A model generated the notes under the pieces. That model searched no databases and had not been told where the DNA came from. It saw only the letters and a program-made list of their open reading frames with translations. A stretch of DNA of 64,000 nucleotides, from the NCBI GenBank assembly GCA_947492825.1, contig CANLNT010000001.1:186001-250000 (forward strand), given 5' to 3'. The position numbers were made by a program, and so were the translations under genes. Below, piece after piece: positions 61,727 through 64,000 of the stretch (positions are counted from its first letter, which is position 1; every line of letters starts with the position of its first letter). This stretch comes from an uncultured Paracoccaceae bacterium. Lineage in GTDB: Bacteria > Pseudomonadota > Alphaproteobacteria > Rhodobacterales > Rhodobacteraceae.

Positions 61727-61849
61727 GGCAATTCCTGGCTATCTCAAGTCCCGACATAGCGCCGGGACCCTTACCTGCGGGTTAACTCGTGGTGGTTTCC
61801 TCGCACATTCGGCTTTACAGATTGACGGGCAGGTTGTTTGAGACGCGGC

Positions 61850-62458
61850 ATGAGACAGGATTTTCCAGTGGCCCGGCGGGGGCAGGTGATTGGACTGCTT
61901 GGCGGGTCATTTGATCCTGCGCATCAGGGCCATGTGCAGATCACGCAGGCCGCTTTGAAGCGGTTTGGGCTAAACCGCGTCTGGTGGCTTGTCACGCCGG
62001 GTAATCCGTTGAAAACCAATGGACCTGCGCCACTGCCTGTCCGCCTGCAAGCCGCGCGCGCGGTGATGCAGCACCCGGATGTCGTGGTGACGGATATCGA
62101 GGCGCGGATCGGGACGCGTTTTACAGCTGAGACATTGGGCGCTTTGCAACAGATGTATCCCGGTGTGCGCTTTGTCTGGCTGATGGGTGCGGACAATCTG
62201 GTGCAGTTTCATCGCTGGCAAAGCTGGCGTCAGATCATGGAAAATGTCCCGGTTGGTGTGCTGGCGCGTCCTGGCGAACGGGTCGCGGCGCGCTTGTCCA
62301 AGGCCGCGCGCGTCTATCGCAGCGCCAAGATACCCGCACGCGGATCACGGTTGCTGGCGCGGGCGGACGCGCCGGCGTGGTGCTTTGTCAATTTGCCGAT
62401 GAATGCCCAATCCTCGACCGCGATCCGGCGGCGTGGCGAATGGGTCGCGTCAGCGTGA
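61850..62458 (+). CDS. nadD: Nicotinate-nucleotide adenylyltransferase
   Basis: A 202-aa nucleotidyltransferase that adenylates nicotinate mononucleotide in NAD synthesis, complementing nadE in this window. Motifs: [15 protein letters not shown] (with the HxGH-like site) at 15-29, [25 protein letters not shown] and the C-terminal SSTAIRRRG. The ATG at 61850 gives a natural start; a TTG at 61838 also is in frame. It overlaps nothing. Confidence 0.95.
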   Translation: MRQDFPVARRGQVIGLLGGSFDPAHQGHVQITQAALKRFGLNRVWWLVTPGNPLKTNGPAPLPVRLQAARAVMQHPDVVVTDIEARIGTRFTAETLGALQQMYPGVRFVWLMGADNLVQFHRWQSWRQIMENVPVGVLARPGERVAARLSKAARVYRSAKIPARGSRLLARADAPAWCFVNLPMNAQSSTAIRRRGEWVASA

Positions 62459-62505
62459 TGGTTGTGTGGTTGAACATCAGGTCACGGCATGGCTAGGGTC
62501 CAGGC

Positions 62506-64000
62506 ATGACAACCAAGCTGACACGCCGCGCGATGATTGCCGGGCTAAGCCTTTTTGGCAGCACCGCACTTGCCAATGCGCCGCTGACATCTTTGCGCCC
62601 ACAGGCACGGCAAAGCAATTTGCCCCGTGTCAGGCCGCGCGCGCGGTTTAGCACAGCGGATATGATCGCAGCCGCAGGATTGGACGGTCAAGTTGGGTTT
62701 GTGATCGCTGATGCTGAGACGGGCGAAATTTTGGAAGCCATTGATGGCGCAACCGCCCGGCCACCGGCGAGCGTGACCAAAGCTGTCACCGCGCTTTATG
62801 CGATTGAAGCCTTGGGCGGCGATTATCGTTTCAAGACAACGGTCTATGGTACTGCCCCGATTGTGAACGGCGCGCTGGACGGCGATCTGATCCTTGCGGG
62901 CGGTGGCAACCCCAATCTACTGACAGATGACCTTTATGCGCTATCCGAAACGCTGAAAGCGACAGGGCTGAAAGAGGTCACCGGGAAGTTTCTGGTCTGG
63001 GGCGGTGCGCTACCCGGGGTCGAAGAGATTGACGACACCCAGTTGGACCATCTGGGCTACAACCCTGCGGTGTCGGGGCTGAACCTGAACTTCAATCGGG
63101 TCCATTTTGAGTGGAAACGCGAAGGGTCAAGCTATGCCGTTGCGATGGACGCTCGAAGCGAGACATTGCGGCCCCCAGTCAGTATCGCGCGGATGCGGCT
63201 CGCTGATCGGTCCAGCCCGGTTTACGCCTATCAGGACGGCGGTGGTGTTGACCAATGGACCGTCGCGCGTGGCGCGCTGGGTAAGGCCGGGTCGCGTTGG
63301 TTGCCGGTGCGTTACCCTGCGCTTTATGCAGGCGATGTCTTTCGCACCTTTATGAAGGATCACGGGCTGGATCTGCCTGTCGCCACGCGGATTCCCACAC
63401 TGCCAGACGCGCAGGTGCTGGCCGATCATGAAAGCGAATCGCTGACCGGCGTCATGCGCGCGATGTTGCGGTTCTCGACCAACCTGACGGCAGAGGCGGC
63501 GGGTATGACGGCGAGTGCTGCGTTGACCGGGCAGCGGCGTGGTTTGCGAACTTCTGCGCTGGGTATGACGCGCTGGGCCACGGCGCGTGCAGGGATTACG
63601 CCCGCGTTTGTGGATCATTCCGGCCTTGGTGATCAGTCGCGGATCGCGGCAAGCGACATGGTGACGCTGCTGAACGCGCAGGATGTGCGCGGGCGGCTGT
63701 CGCCGATCCTGAAGTCGATCACGATGCGCGACAGCGAAGGGCGGCCGATCAAGGATGCGCCGGGCGACGTGCGCGCCAAGACGGGTACGCTGAACTTTGT
63801 ATCAACGCTGGCGGGCTATTTAACGACGTCAGGCGGTCGCACGCTAAGTTTTGCAATCTTTGCGGCAGACCTTGATGCCCGCGCGCGCGGCAAGGCCGCA
63901 GGCGACGAACAGCCCGCCGGGTCAATCACATTCAACACCAAGGCCAAGCGATTGCAGCAGGATATCTTGCAGCGCTGGGCGCTGATGGGTGATCTGGGCG
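62506..64000 (+). CDS. dacB: D-alanyl-D-alanine carboxypeptidase/endopeptidase (PBP4, DacB), 3' end cut
   Basis: The gene runs off the right edge after 498 codons with no stop. It trims or splits peptidoglycan peptides in the periplasm. An N-terminal signal with twin Arg (LTRRAMIAGLSLFGSTALA) may be Tat-like. Catalytic boxes: SVTK (SxxK) near residue 88, STN (SxN, in RFSTNLTAEAAG) near 320 and KTG (RAKTGTLNF) near 425. The insert between first and second box is the class C PBP4 type. Confidence 0.94.
   Translation, partial: MTTKLTRRAMIAGLSLFGSTALANAPLTSLRPQARQSNLPRVRPRARFSTADMIAAAGLDGQVGFVIADAETGEILEAIDGATARPPASVTKAVTALYAIEALGGDYRFKTTVYGTAPIVNGALDGDLILAGGGNPNLLTDDLYALSETLKATGLKEVTGKFLVWGGALPGVEEIDDTQLDHLGYNPAVSGLNLNFNRVHFEWKREGSSYAVAMDARSETLRPPVSIARMRLADRSSPVYAYQDGGGVDQWTVARGALGKAGSRWLPVRYPALYAGDVFRTFMKDHGLDLPVATRIPTLPDAQVLADHESESLTGVMRAMLRFSTNLTAEAAGMTASAALTGQRRGLRTSALGMTRWATARAGITPAFVDHSGLGDQSRIAASDMVTLLNAQDVRGRLSPILKSITMRDSEGRPIKDAPGDVRAKTGTLNFVSTLAGYLTTSGGRTLSFAIFAADLDARARGKAAGDEQPAGSITFNTKAKRLQQDILQRWALMGDLG

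Overview
The window looks like a chromosomal segment of a marine Roseobacter-group alphaproteobacterium (Rhodobacteraceae). Pointers are the high GC of the core genes, the mreB-mreC-mreD-mrdA-rodA order, a homogentisate operon with the DUF2783/FAD-oxidoreductase pair, Kps capsule export genes next to kdsA, a leuA gene behind an attenuator-type leader peptide, and a short GluRS. The genus cannot be fixed from the sequence alone.

Layout. (1) 1-6149: a homogentisate (tyrosine/phenylalanine) degradation operon, hmgA-maiA-fahA-metallo-beta-lactamase fold protein-FAD monooxygenase-DUF2783, divergent from a MarR-type regulator cut by the window edge. (2) 6150-8480: decayed DNA holding CAGGGAA repeats, a tyrosine recombinase pseudogene with one frameshift and one amber stop, and an orphan coding remnant. 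(3) 8481-17164: a GlxA-type regulator followed by a tightly coupled plus-strand run: lipoprotein, 62-aa protein, NmrA-like reductase, DoxX-like membrane protein, periplasmic protein, membrane protein, serine beta-lactamase-fold enzyme, alpha/beta hydrolase, CPBP protease, second beta-lactamase-fold enzyme. I know of no described system with this content. (4) 17165-27093: a mosaic accessory island with an unknown protein plus XRE regulator, a ParB-methyltransferase with two DUF5681 proteins (phage-packaging-like but without a large terminase), an EamA exporter, a low-GC SIR2 protein of antiphage type, and a DUF3489-DUF2924-serine recombinase module. It ends near tRNA-Gln(UUG). (5) 27094-64000: core genome, with capsule export and Kdo synthesis, the elongasome cluster, leucine synthesis, a photolyase, a MORN-repeat protein, NAD synthesis (nadE, nadD), gltX, a MerR regulator with a perfect operator, a MATE pump, the ybbP-ybbA/tesA locus, an abasic-site (SRAP) protein with Pro at position 2, dodecin, a cold-shock protein, ettA, a GGDEF/degenerate-EAL protein, and a PBP4-type peptidase running off the right edge.

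How the genes work together: the left operon converts homogentisate to fumarate and acetoacetate. The Mre/PBP2/RodA block builds the lateral wall, and the terminal dacB trims it. KpsT and KpsE, with KdsA, serve capsule and Kdo supply. The accessory block combines recombination, DNA modification and likely defence functions, which fits an integration hotspot beside a tRNA gene. All calls come from reading the sequence and recalling protein families; no database search was run.
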